From Pseudomonas fluorescens (GTDB lineage Bacteria > Pseudomonadota > Gammaproteobacteria > Pseudomonadales > Pseudomonadaceae), in NCBI RefSeq assembly GCF_000968015.1, contig NZ_LACH01000082.1, forward strand, positions 1-37,986: DNA of 37,986 bases. Direction: 5' to 3'. The position numbers were made by a program, and so were the translations under genes. Of this stretch, positions 16,995 to 25,995 are shown piece by piece. The notes under the pieces were generated by a model. That model did not search any database and was not told where the DNA came from. It saw only the letters and a list, made by a program, of their open reading frames with translations. Within the stretch, counting starts at the first letter, position 1. Each line of letters starts with the position of its first letter.

Positions 16995-17930
16995 TCAACT
17001 AGCCACACGACTGCTGCTATAACTACCTATCAACACGTCGTCTATCTTTTTAAAGGTGTCGTCCAGCAACTCATAGCGCCTGCGATACATGGCACGTTTT
17101 TTTGAAGCAATACTGTCGAGCGGCTTCCTGGACAGAATCATGGGAATCTCAAAAAAATCTTCGCGCTCTGATGGAGTCGCTCCATGCTCTAACCAGATCA
17201 CATCATAATTGGCCGCCAGCTCTAGCGCTTTGTGAGCACCAAAATACGGATGACGATGGTGGCGATACCCATCCCCTACCGCATAAATTTTTTCAATACC
17301 GATATTGATGGCAATGTATTTAATAACTTCGATCAGAAAGCTTCTTGGCCGAAGACCTTCAAAGTCTTTTGTCAGGTCCCTGTAGATACTCAACGACAGC
17401 TCACTCTCGACGCCTTTATGTATCCCTTGAACGGCGCCGATAAAAATACATAACTCAGTGTCCGTGCGACACAAGGTGAAGGCTATTGACGCAATGCGCA
17501 GGTCACCCTGAAACAAGTTCAGCACCAGCTCCCCTTCGCGCATAAACCAGAAGGGCCGATCCAGCACCAGGGAACAGCCAGCCGCAAACTCCGATAAATC
17601 ACTCAGCCGCAAACTGTCACTTCGCCCCAACAGCAATAGCTGCGGACAGCTTTTGGTCACCACTTCGTAATGCGAGGCTAAAACACTAAGTTTATTCGTG
17701 GGACTCCAGCTTTTACTGATGTATGGCCAATGAACAACGCCTACACAATCCCCGCCTAATTTCTCAACACCGGACTTACCCAGGGCGTTCGACATACGCC
17801 CGCAAAACAACTTCAGCTCGGACCAGTTTTTTGCAACCAGCACCATCATTTTAAATTTATTATTCAATGCCCTTAAAGAATACCCGGCATGTAAAAAAAA
17901 CACGCTCTTCAATATCACCCAATTATTCAT
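16995..17930 (-). CDS. VirK/YbjX (DUF535) family protein
   Basis: A 311-aa protein with the DUF535 core: IFIGAVQGIHKG, the SFLIEVIKYIAINIGIEKIY block, YAVGDGYRHHRHPYFG and, near the end, the basic KKRAMYRRRYELLDD. These are typical of VirK/YbjX proteins, which have been linked to surface-protein localisation and resistance to membrane stress in enterobacteria. Their biochemical activity is not established. Length is normal (about 300 aa). There is no signal peptide or membrane helix. It lies between a GT2 and the GT4 gene, seven bases after the GT2, so it is co-transcribed with the polysaccharide genes. It is more AT-rich than its neighbours. Role in the polysaccharide is unknown. Confidence 0.85.
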   Translation of the reverse strand: MNNWVILKSVFFLHAGYSLRALNNKFKMMVLVAKNWSELKLFCGRMSNALGKSGVEKLGGDCVGVVHWPYISKSWSPTNKLSVLASHYEVVTKSCPQLLLLGRSDSLRLSDLSEFAAGCSLVLDRPFWFMREGELVLNLFQGDLRIASIAFTLCRTDTELCIFIGAVQGIHKGVESELSLSIYRDLTKDFEGLRPRSFLIEVIKYIAINIGIEKIYAVGDGYRHHRHPYFGAHKALELAANYDVIWLEHGATPSEREDFFEIPMILSRKPLDSIASKKRAMYRRRYELLDDTFKKIDDVLIGSYSSSRVAS

Positions 17931-17937
17931 ATCAGTC

Positions 17938-18915
17938 TCACTTGTATTCGATCAACGCCGTCTTGCCGGCGCCGAATCTGTTCAGTAGAAACTTGACTTG
18001 CCCGAGCATCTCGGGAAATTTCCCCAGCACGAGAAAGAAAGCCCGCAGCCAGTTTTCGCGCGTGGATCTATCGCCCCCGCGGGCGAGGCGCACGACCTGC
18101 AATGGATAGACCAGCAGCACGAGCAGCCCAAACCATCCAAACACCCAACTCGCGATAACAGTCGCCAGCGGGATACCCAATCCCCAGAACCAGGCACGGC
18201 GCGACTCACGCAACCAATGTTGCTCCGGTGCGGCCCCATGCAAAAATGCACCCTCGGCAAAGGCATAACCACCGCGCAGGGTACGCCGCCACCATTGGCC
18301 GAACCGAGTCATGGTTGCATCGTGCAAGGTCATTTCCTCCCCCAGACGCCAGACCTTCCAACCATTCCCACGCAGACGCACACACAATTCAGGCTCTTCC
18401 CCGGCAATAAGGCCCGGTCGAAACCCGGACGCTTCGGCGAAGGCGTCAGCCCGCATCAACGCATCGCCACCACATGCCCTGGCCTCACCTACCGGCGTAT
18501 CCCATTCGAAATCACACAATAAGTTGTAAACCGAGTGCTGCGGAAAACGTTCACGGCGCCGTCCACAGACCACCGCGACGTCAGGATGTGTATCAAGAAA
18601 GGCCTGCGCCCGGGGCAGCCAACCGCCGACGACCTCACAATCACCGTCGACGAACTGCACATAACGCATCGCCGGCAATATGCGTTGCAGGCAGGCAAAT
18701 CCTTCATTGCGCGCGCGCGCAGCCGTAAAGGGAATCGTCATGTCCAACTCGACCACCTCGACCCCAAGCCTCAGTGCCACCTGCACTGAACCGTCCGTTG
18801 ATCCAGAGTCGACATAAACGACCTGCTCCGCCGAACCGACGAGGGAAGTCAGACAACGCTCAAGCCGCAGGCCTTCGTTGCGACCGATAACAACGACACC
18901 CATACCCATAGCCAT
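17938..18915 (-). CDS. Family 2 glycosyltransferase
   Basis: A 325-aa GT2 enzyme. The nucleotide-sugar domain has VVIGRNEG, YVDSGSTDGS and the metal-binding VDGDC. It continues with GGDALMRADAF and GEEPELCVRLRGNGW, the usual acceptor-side block. A hydrophobic hairpin near residues 245-275 probably anchors it in the inner membrane. Three in-frame ATGs lie at the start; the first (18915) has GAGAGA upstream and is taken. It lies 43 bp after the serine-acetyltransferase-like gene and 7 bp before the DUF535 gene. Confidence 0.9.
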   Translation of the reverse strand: MAMGMGVVVIGRNEGLRLERCLTSLVGSAEQVVYVDSGSTDGSVQVALRLGVEVVELDMTIPFTAARARNEGFACLQRILPAMRYVQFVDGDCEVVGGWLPRAQAFLDTHPDVAVVCGRRRERFPQHSVYNLLCDFEWDTPVGEARACGGDALMRADAFAEASGFRPGLIAGEEPELCVRLRGNGWKVWRLGEEMTLHDATMTRFGQWWRRTLRGGYAFAEGAFLHGAAPEQHWLRESRRAWFWGLGIPLATVIASWVFGWFGLLVLLVYPLQVVRLARGGDRSTRENWLRAFFLVLGKFPEMLGQVKFLLNRFGAGKTALIEYK

Positions 18916-18958
18916 GGCGTTCTCTCAGCGACGCAATTGAAGTAATCCATCGGGTGGT

Positions 18959-19483
18959 TCATGAGAACGCCCTCGACTCTGCGTACTTCCTTTTCTTGAT
19001 AGTCGCAGGCACACCCACTGCCACCGAGTCGTCCGGTACATCGGTCAGCACCACAGCATTGGCACCAATCACGACATTGTTACCAATGCGGATATTGCCC
19101 AGCACCTTGGCCCCTGCACCGATATCAACATTGTTACCCATCACCGGAGCAATCGGCTCACTCACATTCTTGAGGCCCACGACGACGCCATTGCGAATAC
19201 GGCAATCATCGCCGAACTGCGCATAGCCACTGATCACGATGCCGCCGAAATGATCGATGACGAAGTTGCGCCCGACCACAACCTCACACGGCAACTCGAT
19301 ACCCGTGACGATCTGCACCAGTTTGAAGAGTACTTTGTATATAAAGGAGAACAACTTGCGTAACAGTGCCGGTCGCACACCGTATCGCCAGCGCCCAAAG
19401 CGATAAACCACCATCACCCAAAACCCCTGAGCCCCCCAATCTCCGCCGTATGCACGCAAGTCCGCACGTATGTTTTCGAACAT
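18959..19483 (-). CDS. Serine-acetyltransferase-like hexapeptide O-acetyltransferase
   Basis: A 174-aa left-handed beta-helix acetyltransferase of the CysE-like/WcaB-like group. The N-terminal helical part (FENIRADLRAYGGDWGAQG) is shorter than in true CysE. The hexapeptide repeats run from about residue 75 to 160 (IDHFGGIVISGYAQFGDDC, GNNVDIGAGAKVLGNIRIGN, IGANAVVLTDVPDDSVAVG). In polysaccharide loci these enzymes O-acetylate a sugar of the repeat unit from acetyl-CoA. A role in cysteine synthesis is unlikely given the context. It follows the upstream GT2 gene by eight bases. Confidence 0.88.
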   Translation of the reverse strand: MFENIRADLRAYGGDWGAQGFWVMVVYRFGRWRYGVRPALLRKLFSFIYKVLFKLVQIVTGIELPCEVVVGRNFVIDHFGGIVISGYAQFGDDCRIRNGVVVGLKNVSEPIAPVMGNNVDIGAGAKVLGNIRIGNNVVIGANAVVLTDVPDDSVAVGVPATIKKRKYAESRAFS

Positions 19484-19491
19484 AACTGGCT

Positions 19492-20448
19492 CTACCGTGT
19501 TGGTTGGCTAGCGAATTTGGTATCACGCAGCAACGCCCAGGTCACACGAGTATGCTGCCAACACGCCCCTAAAGCGGCCAGACCGCGGCCTTTCAATAGC
19601 GCCTTGAGCGCCAAAATCAGATCACCCAGACTCACCAGTAGCATATGTGAGGCTAAACCAGACAGACCGTGGTGCTTACGGAAGTACAAAAGCTCACTTT
19701 CGATTTGTAACGTGGGTAGCTGACGACTAACCGCATTGAGCTTGTCAACAGACTTGGCACTTTCACCGCCGATATGCACCACCGTGGTATGCGGGTAGTA
19801 AACCACCTTCCAGCCTGCCTGTTTAACGCGTTTGCAGTGATCTACCTCCTCGAAATAAAGGAAGTAGCGCGGATCGAACAAGCCAACCTGGTCGATGACT
19901 TCACGGCGGATCAGGTAATAGCACCCGGGCACCCAGTCGCACTCACGCACCGAAGCATGATCCCAGGCCATGTCGTCGACTCTCTTCACCGCAGGGAAAA
20001 AACGTTCAAGCCCTGTACGCCCGAGGAAGATATTCAACGGCGTCGGAAAATACCGACAGGAGGGCTGTAAATCGCCCTCTCGTCCAACCAGGCGAACGCC
20101 GAGGACACCGCAATCAGGATTAACCTCCATGTACTCGAGGGTTTTGCTCAAGGTATCCGCAGCCACAAAGGCATCGGTATTGAGGAGCAACGCATACTTG
20201 CCCTGCAGGTGTTCAACCAATTGATTATTGGCACGCCCAAAGCCAACATTATTTTCATTGGCCAGTTGTAATGCCTCTGGACAAATAGTTGCCAGACACT
20301 CCAGCGAATTATCCGCAGAGGCATTATCCACCACTAAATAGCGCGTGCGACCCACACTATTTGACTGGCGTAACGCATTAAACATCGGCTGCAACAACTC
20401 CGCTGTGTTGTAATTAACGACCAACACGTCAAGGGGAGCACTAGCCAT
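19492..20448 (-). CDS. Family 2 glycosyltransferase (rhamnosyltransferase-like)
   Basis: A 318-aa GT2 enzyme resembling the WcaE/RfbF rhamnosyltransferase subgroup. Motifs in order are VLVVNYNTAELL, LVVDNASADNS, the divalent-metal region LLLNTDAFV, and the acceptor-side GCYYLIRREVIDQVGLFDPRYFLYFEEVDHCKR, seen as separate blocks. The ATG at 20448 overlaps the end of the upstream acyltransferase by 8 bases; a TTG five codons earlier is possible. Rhamnose as donor is only a family-based guess. Confidence 0.9.
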   Translation of the reverse strand: MASAPLDVLVVNYNTAELLQPMFNALRQSNSVGRTRYLVVDNASADNSLECLATICPEALQLANENNVGFGRANNQLVEHLQGKYALLLNTDAFVAADTLSKTLEYMEVNPDCGVLGVRLVGREGDLQPSCRYFPTPLNIFLGRTGLERFFPAVKRVDDMAWDHASVRECDWVPGCYYLIRREVIDQVGLFDPRYFLYFEEVDHCKRVKQAGWKVVYYPHTTVVHIGGESAKSVDKLNAVSRQLPTLQIESELLYFRKHHGLSGLASHMLLVSLGDLILALKALLKGRGLAALGACWQHTRVTWALLRDTKFASQPTR

Positions 20449-21058
20449 TGGGTTGCTCGCCAAAAAAGTGTTGCGATCTCATTGCTATAAGCTTCGGTTC
20501 AAGTTCCGGGTCGTATACACCACTGCGCTGCCTGATAAGGTCAATCCACGGATAAGTGGCGCTACGCTCTTCGACTTTCGCCAACACCTCTTCCAGCGTA
20601 CAAATAACCTTGGCTGGATTACCCCCAACCACGACCCCAGGCGGAACATCCTTTATGACTACAGCACCGGCTGCGACAATCGAATTCGGGCCAATAGTCA
20701 CACGCGGCATGATGATAGAGCCATAACCGATAAAACAATTATCACGTATGTCGATAGCGCCGACAGAGTCAAGTTTTTTACCATAGCGCACCTCGAGCAT
20801 GCCAACTACTCCATCGTGGCCGAACAGCGTGCAACACGATAAACCTACATTATCTCCAAGTCGTACTAGCGAAGGGTCAGTTATGTTGGCAGCAGGATTG
20901 ATCCATACGCCTTTACCGATGGAGTATAGTCCCCCCCACCGAACCATATGTTTAGCCCAGTCATACCCGTTCGGCTTACAGAATTTTTTATAGAGCGAAG
21001 TCCCATGCCCCGTTGTTTTTGCAATATAAGCAATCGTACGTTTCAGTAGACCAATCAT
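20441..21058 (-). CDS. Hexapeptide-repeat acyltransferase (LbH, sugar O-acetyltransferase)
   Basis: A 205-aa acyltransferase with left-handed beta-helix repeats from about residue 55 to 155 (WINPAANITDPSLVRLGDN, IDIRDNCFIGYGSIIMPRV, IGPNSIVAAGAVVIKDVPPG, VVGGNPAKVI). It is of the WcaF/maltose-acetyltransferase-like class and probably acetylates the polysaccharide repeat unit. Most of its extension beyond the helix is basic and helical. It is somewhat AT-richer than its neighbours. The stop overlaps the next GT2 gene, and 135 bp separate it from the upstream GMC oxidoreductase gene. Confidence 0.88.
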   Translation of the reverse strand: MIGLLKRTIAYIAKTTGHGTSLYKKFCKPNGYDWAKHMVRWGGLYSIGKGVWINPAANITDPSLVRLGDNVGLSCCTLFGHDGVVGMLEVRYGKKLDSVGAIDIRDNCFIGYGSIIMPRVTIGPNSIVAAGAVVIKDVPPGVVVGGNPAKVICTLEEVLAKVEERSATYPWIDLIRQRSGVYDPELEPKLIAMRSQHFFGEQPNG

Positions 21059-21193
21059 CCTGTCAGCCTCAATTATTTAGCGATAGACATCTGTGCCAGA
21101 GTTAGATACACCCTGATTCTTCATTACCACTACTCCAAGAGTAGACGCTTCTCTAAAGCCCAACACTCAAATAATCCACACATGCTCCCCCCT

Positions 21194-22663
21194 TCATGAG
21201 TATCTGCCCACCCCGGGCCCCATCTGATGGTTAAGATGATCCGCCAACCTAAGAGCAAGTTGCAAAAGAGGCATCGTGGGGTTACAGGCACCGCCTGTAG
21301 CGAAAACACTGCTGCCCGCAACGTAAAGATTCTCGACACCAAACACTTTGCAGTTTTCGTCGACCACACCAAACTCAGGCGAAGTCGCCATCCGCGTGGT
21401 CCCCATATGATGAGCATGGGGATTGAGCTTCAGTGGCAAATCGACGTCATACACACATTCTTCCAACTTGACGAAGCCCAGCCCTGTATCGGCAAAACAC
21501 TTGGCCACTTCGAGCCCGATGGACTTGACTGTTTCCCTGTCTGCAAGCGTTAGCTCCCAGTGAATCTTGACCTTCCTCATCCCTAACGCATCTCGATCGT
21601 CGAGTAATGAGATGCGGCTATCAGGGTTGGGAAACTGCTCGATCAGCGTGCCGAGCACCCCATCTCCAGGGCAATCGAACTTGGCAATAAATTCAACCTT
21701 GCGCTCCGCACCCACTTCGCAAACCAGGTTCTCGAAAAAGCTCTTGATGGACGCCATTCGCCCATAGGATTTCACTTCAGCTACAAGCGTGGCCGTCACA
21801 TTCCCTTTACCTGACTTGTGCTCCCTCACGAATGCATCGGTCGTGAAATACTCCTGCCGAGCATCTGTACCCTCCCCGTCTTTCAGGATGAAGTTCCCCA
21901 TTTCGACGTTCAGGTGCTCCATGAAGCATCTGCCGACGAAACCATCCTTGCTTACGACACCGCCAGCTGCCAGAGACTCGCTGTTGAGCAAGTGCCTGGC
22001 ATTCTCGATCGCGCCTGTCGCCAGAATGAATTGTTTTGCCGTGACTCGCTCTCGATGCAACTCGTAGTCCGAGACGACTATCGTTGCTATGCGGCCGGTC
22101 TTGCTGTCGAACTCAAGATCGACGCAATTGCAATGAATGAAGACATCCAGCCCCTCGGTCTCATTCAGTTCCCTGGCATATTTTTGTGCAAATCGCGTCG
22201 GCGGACTTAGCAGAAAACGATCAGCGTCAAAGTCGGTGCCGTCCAAAGTCGCATTGATGGCCTTGAATCCGGAGTGCGGTGGAAGATCGACAATATCCAT
22301 GGCCCCCGACAGATTGCGCTCGATCTCGGAAAACGCGATGGGCCACCCGGGCACGGGCACCGGAGGGCCTACGGCAAAGTCCGACGGTTCGAATGGACGG
22401 CATCGCCCGGCCCAGTGGTTGGAGGTCCCGCCAAGAAAACGCAGGCGTGTTTCATGAGCGTAGACCTCGAGGCCTGATGAGGAGACGTTGTAGAGGTTCT
22501 GCGAGGTCGGCGAATACTCGTGCCCGCCGCCCTCGACAAGCAACACACGCCGACCATTACCGGCTAAACGCAAGGCCAGCGTAATGCCGGCTGGCCCCCC
22601 GCCTATGATGCAGACGTCATAGTGGTCGCGGAGCTCTTTCTGCGATTGGTAGTCTTTGATCAT
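21194..22663 (-). CDS. GMC-family FAD oxidoreductase
   Basis: A 489-aa flavoprotein of the glucose-methanol-choline family. The FAD-binding motif is CIIGGGPAGITLALRL near residues 18-33. GGTSNHWAGRCRPF follows near residue 75. The C-terminal catalytic blocks are HAHHMGTTRMA (active-site His) and GACNPTMPLLQLALRLADHL (second active-site position Asn). This resembles gluconate- or pyranose-oxidising members, which oxidise a sugar hydroxyl. The protein has no signal peptide. The ATG at 22663 overlaps the stop of a tiny upstream gene (ATGA, 22660-22663) that encodes a Tat signal. This suggests that the folded flavoprotein is exported as a passenger. Its likely role is oxidation of the polysaccharide or a sugar in the periplasm; substrate and electron acceptor are unknown. 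Confidence 0.9.
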   Translation of the reverse strand: MIKDYQSQKELRDHYDVCIIGGGPAGITLALRLAGNGRRVLLVEGGGHEYSPTSQNLYNVSSSGLEVYAHETRLRFLGGTSNHWAGRCRPFEPSDFAVGPPVPVPGWPIAFSEIERNLSGAMDIVDLPPHSGFKAINATLDGTDFDADRFLLSPPTRFAQKYARELNETEGLDVFIHCNCVDLEFDSKTGRIATIVVSDYELHRERVTAKQFILATGAIENARHLLNSESLAAGGVVSKDGFVGRCFMEHLNVEMGNFILKDGEGTDARQEYFTTDAFVREHKSGKGNVTATLVAEVKSYGRMASIKSFFENLVCEVGAERKVEFIAKFDCPGDGVLGTLIEQFPNPDSRISLLDDRDALGMRKVKIHWELTLADRETVKSIGLEVAKCFADTGLGFVKLEECVYDVDLPLKLNPHAHHMGTTRMATSPEFGVVDENCKVFGVENLYVAGSSVFATGGACNPTMPLLQLALRLADHLNHQMGPGVGRYS

Positions 22664-22854
22664 GCTTGTGTTTGCCGAAAATGCCGGGCAGGCAGCACCC
22701 ATCCGTTGATGACAACAAACTCGGATTTAGCAGCAGAAGGCCGGGCAACGGCTTTGGAAAATCCGAACATGAGCCCCCCAAGGCTCAATAGAGCAGAAGC
22801 CTGGAGGAAGCCTCTGCGCCCCATCACAGAGGTATTCAAATCAGTTTCTCTCAT
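22660..22854 (-). CDS. Tat-signal mini-protein, likely export partner of the GMC oxidoreductase
   Basis: A 64-aa protein, of which about 38 residues form a twin-arginine signal: GRRGFLQASALLSLGGLMFG, then a cleavage-like AVARPS/AVA site. The remaining tail is about 25 aa (SEFVVINGWVLPARHF and a few residues). It resembles a minimal version of the small Tat-bearing subunits that carry some GMC dehydrogenases (gluconate and sorbitol types) across the membrane; those subunits are normally far longer. It has a GGAGC ribosome site, and its stop overlaps the GMC start as ATGA, so the two are translationally coupled. It could alternatively be the remnant of a longer subunit. Confidence 0.75.
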   Translation of the reverse strand: MRETDLNTSVMGRRGFLQASALLSLGGLMFGFSKAVARPSAAKSEFVVINGWVLPARHFRQTQA

Positions 22855-22994
22855 GATTCAAAGCTCCACGACATCAAGATTACGTTGGAAATTTCAACCA
22901 CACATCAAGGCCATATTTTTTTGGCGACCGCCATCAATACCTCAATGGCGACGCTGTGCCACAGCTTTGGAAACATCAAGAGAAACGGATCAAA

Positions 22995-24371
22995 TCAAAG
23001 CCATTTAAAAAGATCCGTCAATAACTCCCCGCACAAAGCCCCCACCGCCAGCATTGGCAGCACTACCAGCTCACGCTTGAGACTGAACAGCCCCAGACGA
23101 CCATTGACATAAAAAACCAGGATAAGCGTAGGAAACGTGTACAGGGCAGCGCCCCAAATCGCATATTTGACCCCGCCAATCGCCAGCAGCAGAGGCAGCA
23201 GCACCCACAACGAGACCACGCGAATAATGTTATCGATGGCCTGGTACTTGGTGAGTCCCAAGGCAATCCAGACCTGATTCGACAGCAGGTAGCGCATGGT
23301 GAAAAAAGAGAGTGAAAGAATGGCCATCATGTTGCCAGCTTCAGCGTAACGCTCATCGTACAAGATGCTGATGAGCAGTGGACTGCCGGTCAGGAACAGT
23401 CCACAGAGAAACAGGCAGGCAAGATCGAGCATCAATTTCAAGCGGTAGTACAAAGCGTGGAGCCGTGCGGTGTCATTCGTTCTTGTGGCCTCACTGAAGG
23501 CCGGCAAGGCCACGGCCCCGACTATCTTTTGCAACGCAAGCTGAACCGCTCCCAAAATCAGAACGGCAATGGAGTAAACGCCCAGCTCAGCGGGCGTCAT
23601 GCTGCCGCCGAACCAGACACGATCACCGTACATGGCCAATACGCCCACTGCCGACGACAACAGTATCCAACGGCCGAAGCCGACTAATTCATCGAGCGCA
23701 GCACGCTCCCACCGCAGACGGTTGGAAGGGCCCTCAAACCAGAAATGCCCCAACAGTGTGTTGACCATCGATTGGACCAGACCTGCAATCACCAGCGACC
23801 AGATGGACCGGGTGAAGTAACCGATGGCCAGCATGACCACCAGCCCCACGACCTGAGACCCAAACTCGGTGAGTACCACTTTCTTTTGCTGGAAAGCGCG
23901 CACTGCCAGGTCCATTTTGGTCGACTGAAAGCCAACGATGATTGCCGAGAAACCGGTCACGGCCAACACCAGCGGCAACTCGGGTGCGGCGTAGGTGGAA
24001 TTGGGCGACCACAGATTAATGGTCTGTGCATACCAGGCGAGGGCCGCGAGGAGAAGTGTCGAAACAAAAAGGATAAAGCCGCGCACGATCTGCACGGTCC
24101 AGACGGTATTGAGAAATGCCGGATCGTCGCCACGCGGGCTCTGGATGATGTTCTGGCGCAAGCCGACATCGGAAAGCATGTGCAGAACCAGAGAAACGGT
24201 GATGGCGATCATCATGATGCCGAACATCTCCGGCATCAGCAGACGAGCCATTATCAGGTTGCCGCCCAAGCGAAAGGCTTGAGACGTAACCAGCGCTCCC
24301 AGATTCCATGCCCCAGCAGAGATCGCTCGCTTACGAAGGCCCAACGTTGGCGACAAATCAACTAGCGACAT
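22995..24371 (-). CDS. Wzx-type lipid-linked oligosaccharide flippase
   Basis: A 458-aa polytopic membrane protein with about 12-14 hydrophobic segments along its whole length, of the MOP/Wzx (polysaccharide synthesis) family, WzxC-like. It begins LRKRAISAGAWNLGALVTSQ, the usual amphipathic start of this family. It would flip the undecaprenyl-linked repeat unit to the periplasm for polymerisation. It is the first gene of the long minus-strand operon and is divergent from the wzy gene, which pairs flippase and polymerase around one promoter region. Its ATG lies 34 bp from a TATAGT -10-like hexamer. Confidence 0.9.
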   Translation of the reverse strand: MSLVDLSPTLGLRKRAISAGAWNLGALVTSQAFRLGGNLIMARLLMPEMFGIMMIAITVSLVLHMLSDVGLRQNIIQSPRGDDPAFLNTVWTVQIVRGFILFVSTLLLAALAWYAQTINLWSPNSTYAAPELPLVLAVTGFSAIIVGFQSTKMDLAVRAFQQKKVVLTEFGSQVVGLVVMLAIGYFTRSIWSLVIAGLVQSMVNTLLGHFWFEGPSNRLRWERAALDELVGFGRWILLSSAVGVLAMYGDRVWFGGSMTPAELGVYSIAVLILGAVQLALQKIVGAVALPAFSEATRTNDTARLHALYYRLKLMLDLACLFLCGLFLTGSPLLISILYDERYAEAGNMMAILSLSFFTMRYLLSNQVWIALGLTKYQAIDNIIRVVSLWVLLPLLLAIGGVKYAIWGAALYTFPTLILVFYVNGRLGLFSLKRELVVLPMLAVGALCGELLTDLFKWL

Positions 24372-24466
24372 AGCATCATCCCCCGACTCAATGGCTCAAA
24401 AGGAACTATAGTCGCGTTTGGCCATTCCACTAGCCGTCGCTCATCAATCAATAAGTCCAATCATCC
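24372..24466. promoter_or_regulatory. Divergent promoter region between wzx and wzy genes
   Basis: These 95 bp separate the divergent flippase and polymerase genes and must drive both units. On the minus strand TATAGT (24410-24405) is a plausible -10 element for the flippase operon, but no good -35 is seen at standard spacing. No hexamers were convincing for the plus strand. Confidence 0.4.
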
Positions 24467-25990
24467 ATGCCTGAGCACTTCCGAGCGTTAATCGTCATTC
24501 TGGTCCTTGCTGTTGTCGTTTTTGCCATGGCACGTCGACCCGCAGCAGACCTGATCCCCGACCGTGATTTCACTCGTCGGCGCAATCTGTGGTTCGTCTT
24601 GACGCTACTGGCATTTTTTTCGCACAGTTTCTGGGTGTACGCAGGCATTGCCGCAATCGTTTTGACCTTCGCACGAAATCGCGAACGCAATCCCGTGGCG
24701 CTATTTTTCCTTCTGGTGTTTCTTATCCCGCCGTCCACCGCGGAGATTCCGGGCTTCGGCCTGATCAACTATTTTTTTGCCCTTAACCATATTCGTCTGC
24801 TGGCACTGTGTGTGTTGCTTCCGGCTTTTTTGGTTCTGCGCAAACGCGCCGACACGGTCCCTTTCGGGCGCACCTGGCCTGACAAACTGATAGCCGCCTA
24901 CCTCCTGCTGACGAGCCTGCTTTTCCTGCGCGAAACCACTGTCACCGACACCTTGCGCCAAATGCTCTACCTGTTCCTCGAAGTTTTTTTGCCTTACTAC
25001 GTTGCCAGCCGGGCGCTGAAGAACCTCAGCGACTTCAAGGACGCTCTGTTCGGTTTTGTCCTCGCCGCCATGCTGCTGTCGCTTATAGGTCTCTTCGAAT
25101 ATTCCAAGCACTGGCAGCTATACAGCGCGGTTGTCTACGCCATGGGCATGCAATGGGATCCCGGCTACTTGAGTCGCGGTGGCTCATTACGCGCCAGCGC
25201 CACGACCGGCCAGGCCATTGCGCTGGGCTTTGTCATCAGCGTGGCCATCGGCTTTTACCTGTACTTGCAGGAGGCTGTACGTAGCAAATTGCAGCGCAGC
25301 CTCGGCGCACTGTTGCTCGCCGGTGGTTTGTTCGCGCCGCTGTCGCGTGGCCCCTGGATCGGTGCAGCCGTGATCATCGTCGTGTTCATCGGCACCGGCC
25401 GTAAAGCGATCAAACGCCTGATGCTGCTGGGCGCCGCCGGTGCGCTCGCCCTTCCCTTGCTGGCCATCGTGCCGGGCGGGCAAAAAGTCCTTGATCTGCT
25501 ACCGTTTATCGGCACGGTGGAAGTGGAAAATATCACCTACCGGCAGCGCTTGATTGATAACGCCATGATCGTTATCCAGCGCAACCCTTGGCTGGGTTCT
25601 TTCAATTTCCGCAACACGCCGGAAATGCAGTCCATGATTCAGGGCCAGGGGATCATCGATATCGTGAACACCTATATCGGCATAGCACTGTCGTTCGGCT
25701 TGATTGGCTTGACGCTTTTCGTGGTTTTTTTCGCCAGTGTTCTGCAGGGCATCCGCAAGGGGATGCGTTCGTTCCCCAACGAAGACGATGAGGCACGCCG
25801 ACTCGGACGTGCACTTCTGGCGACACTGGCCGGGATCCTGATCACCATCGTTACCGTTAGCAGTATCACGGTCATCCCCGTGGTGTATTGGTCGGTGGCT
25901 GGACTTGGCGTCGCCTACGCTCAGATGGCACGCAGGCTCAAGCAGACTTCGACGGCCGTCACGGCGAGCGCCCACCTCCAATTCAGGTAG
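24467..25990 (+). CDS. Wzy-type O-antigen polymerase/ligase family membrane protein
   Basis: A 507-aa protein with about 11 membrane helices and the Wzy_C/O-antigen-ligase family hallmark: a large periplasmic loop between about residues 330 and 400, preceded by LSRGPWIGAAVIIVVF. In this locus its job is probably to polymerise the flipped repeat units into the exopolysaccharide. A ligase or O-glycosylation activity cannot be excluded from sequence. The ATG at 24467 is taken; no strong ribosome site is evident. It is followed six bases later by the glycosidase gene, giving a two-gene unit. Confidence 0.87.
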   Translation: MPEHFRALIVILVLAVVVFAMARRPAADLIPDRDFTRRRNLWFVLTLLAFFSHSFWVYAGIAAIVLTFARNRERNPVALFFLLVFLIPPSTAEIPGFGLINYFFALNHIRLLALCVLLPAFLVLRKRADTVPFGRTWPDKLIAAYLLLTSLLFLRETTVTDTLRQMLYLFLEVFLPYYVASRALKNLSDFKDALFGFVLAAMLLSLIGLFEYSKHWQLYSAVVYAMGMQWDPGYLSRGGSLRASATTGQAIALGFVISVAIGFYLYLQEAVRSKLQRSLGALLLAGGLFAPLSRGPWIGAAVIIVVFIGTGRKAIKRLMLLGAAGALALPLLAIVPGGQKVLDLLPFIGTVEVENITYRQRLIDNAMIVIQRNPWLGSFNFRNTPEMQSMIQGQGIIDIVNTYIGIALSFGLIGLTLFVVFFASVLQGIRKGMRSFPNEDDEARRLGRALLATLAGILITIVTVSSITVIPVVYWSVAGLGVAYAQMARRLKQTSTAVTASAHLQFR

Positions 25991-25995
25991 AACCC

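Noticed and set aside
23745..24365. A 206-codon plus-strand frame opposite the flippase gene
   Set aside because: Antisense to a membrane protein; the translation is extremely His/Gln/Arg-rich, as expected for the complement of hydrophobic codons.
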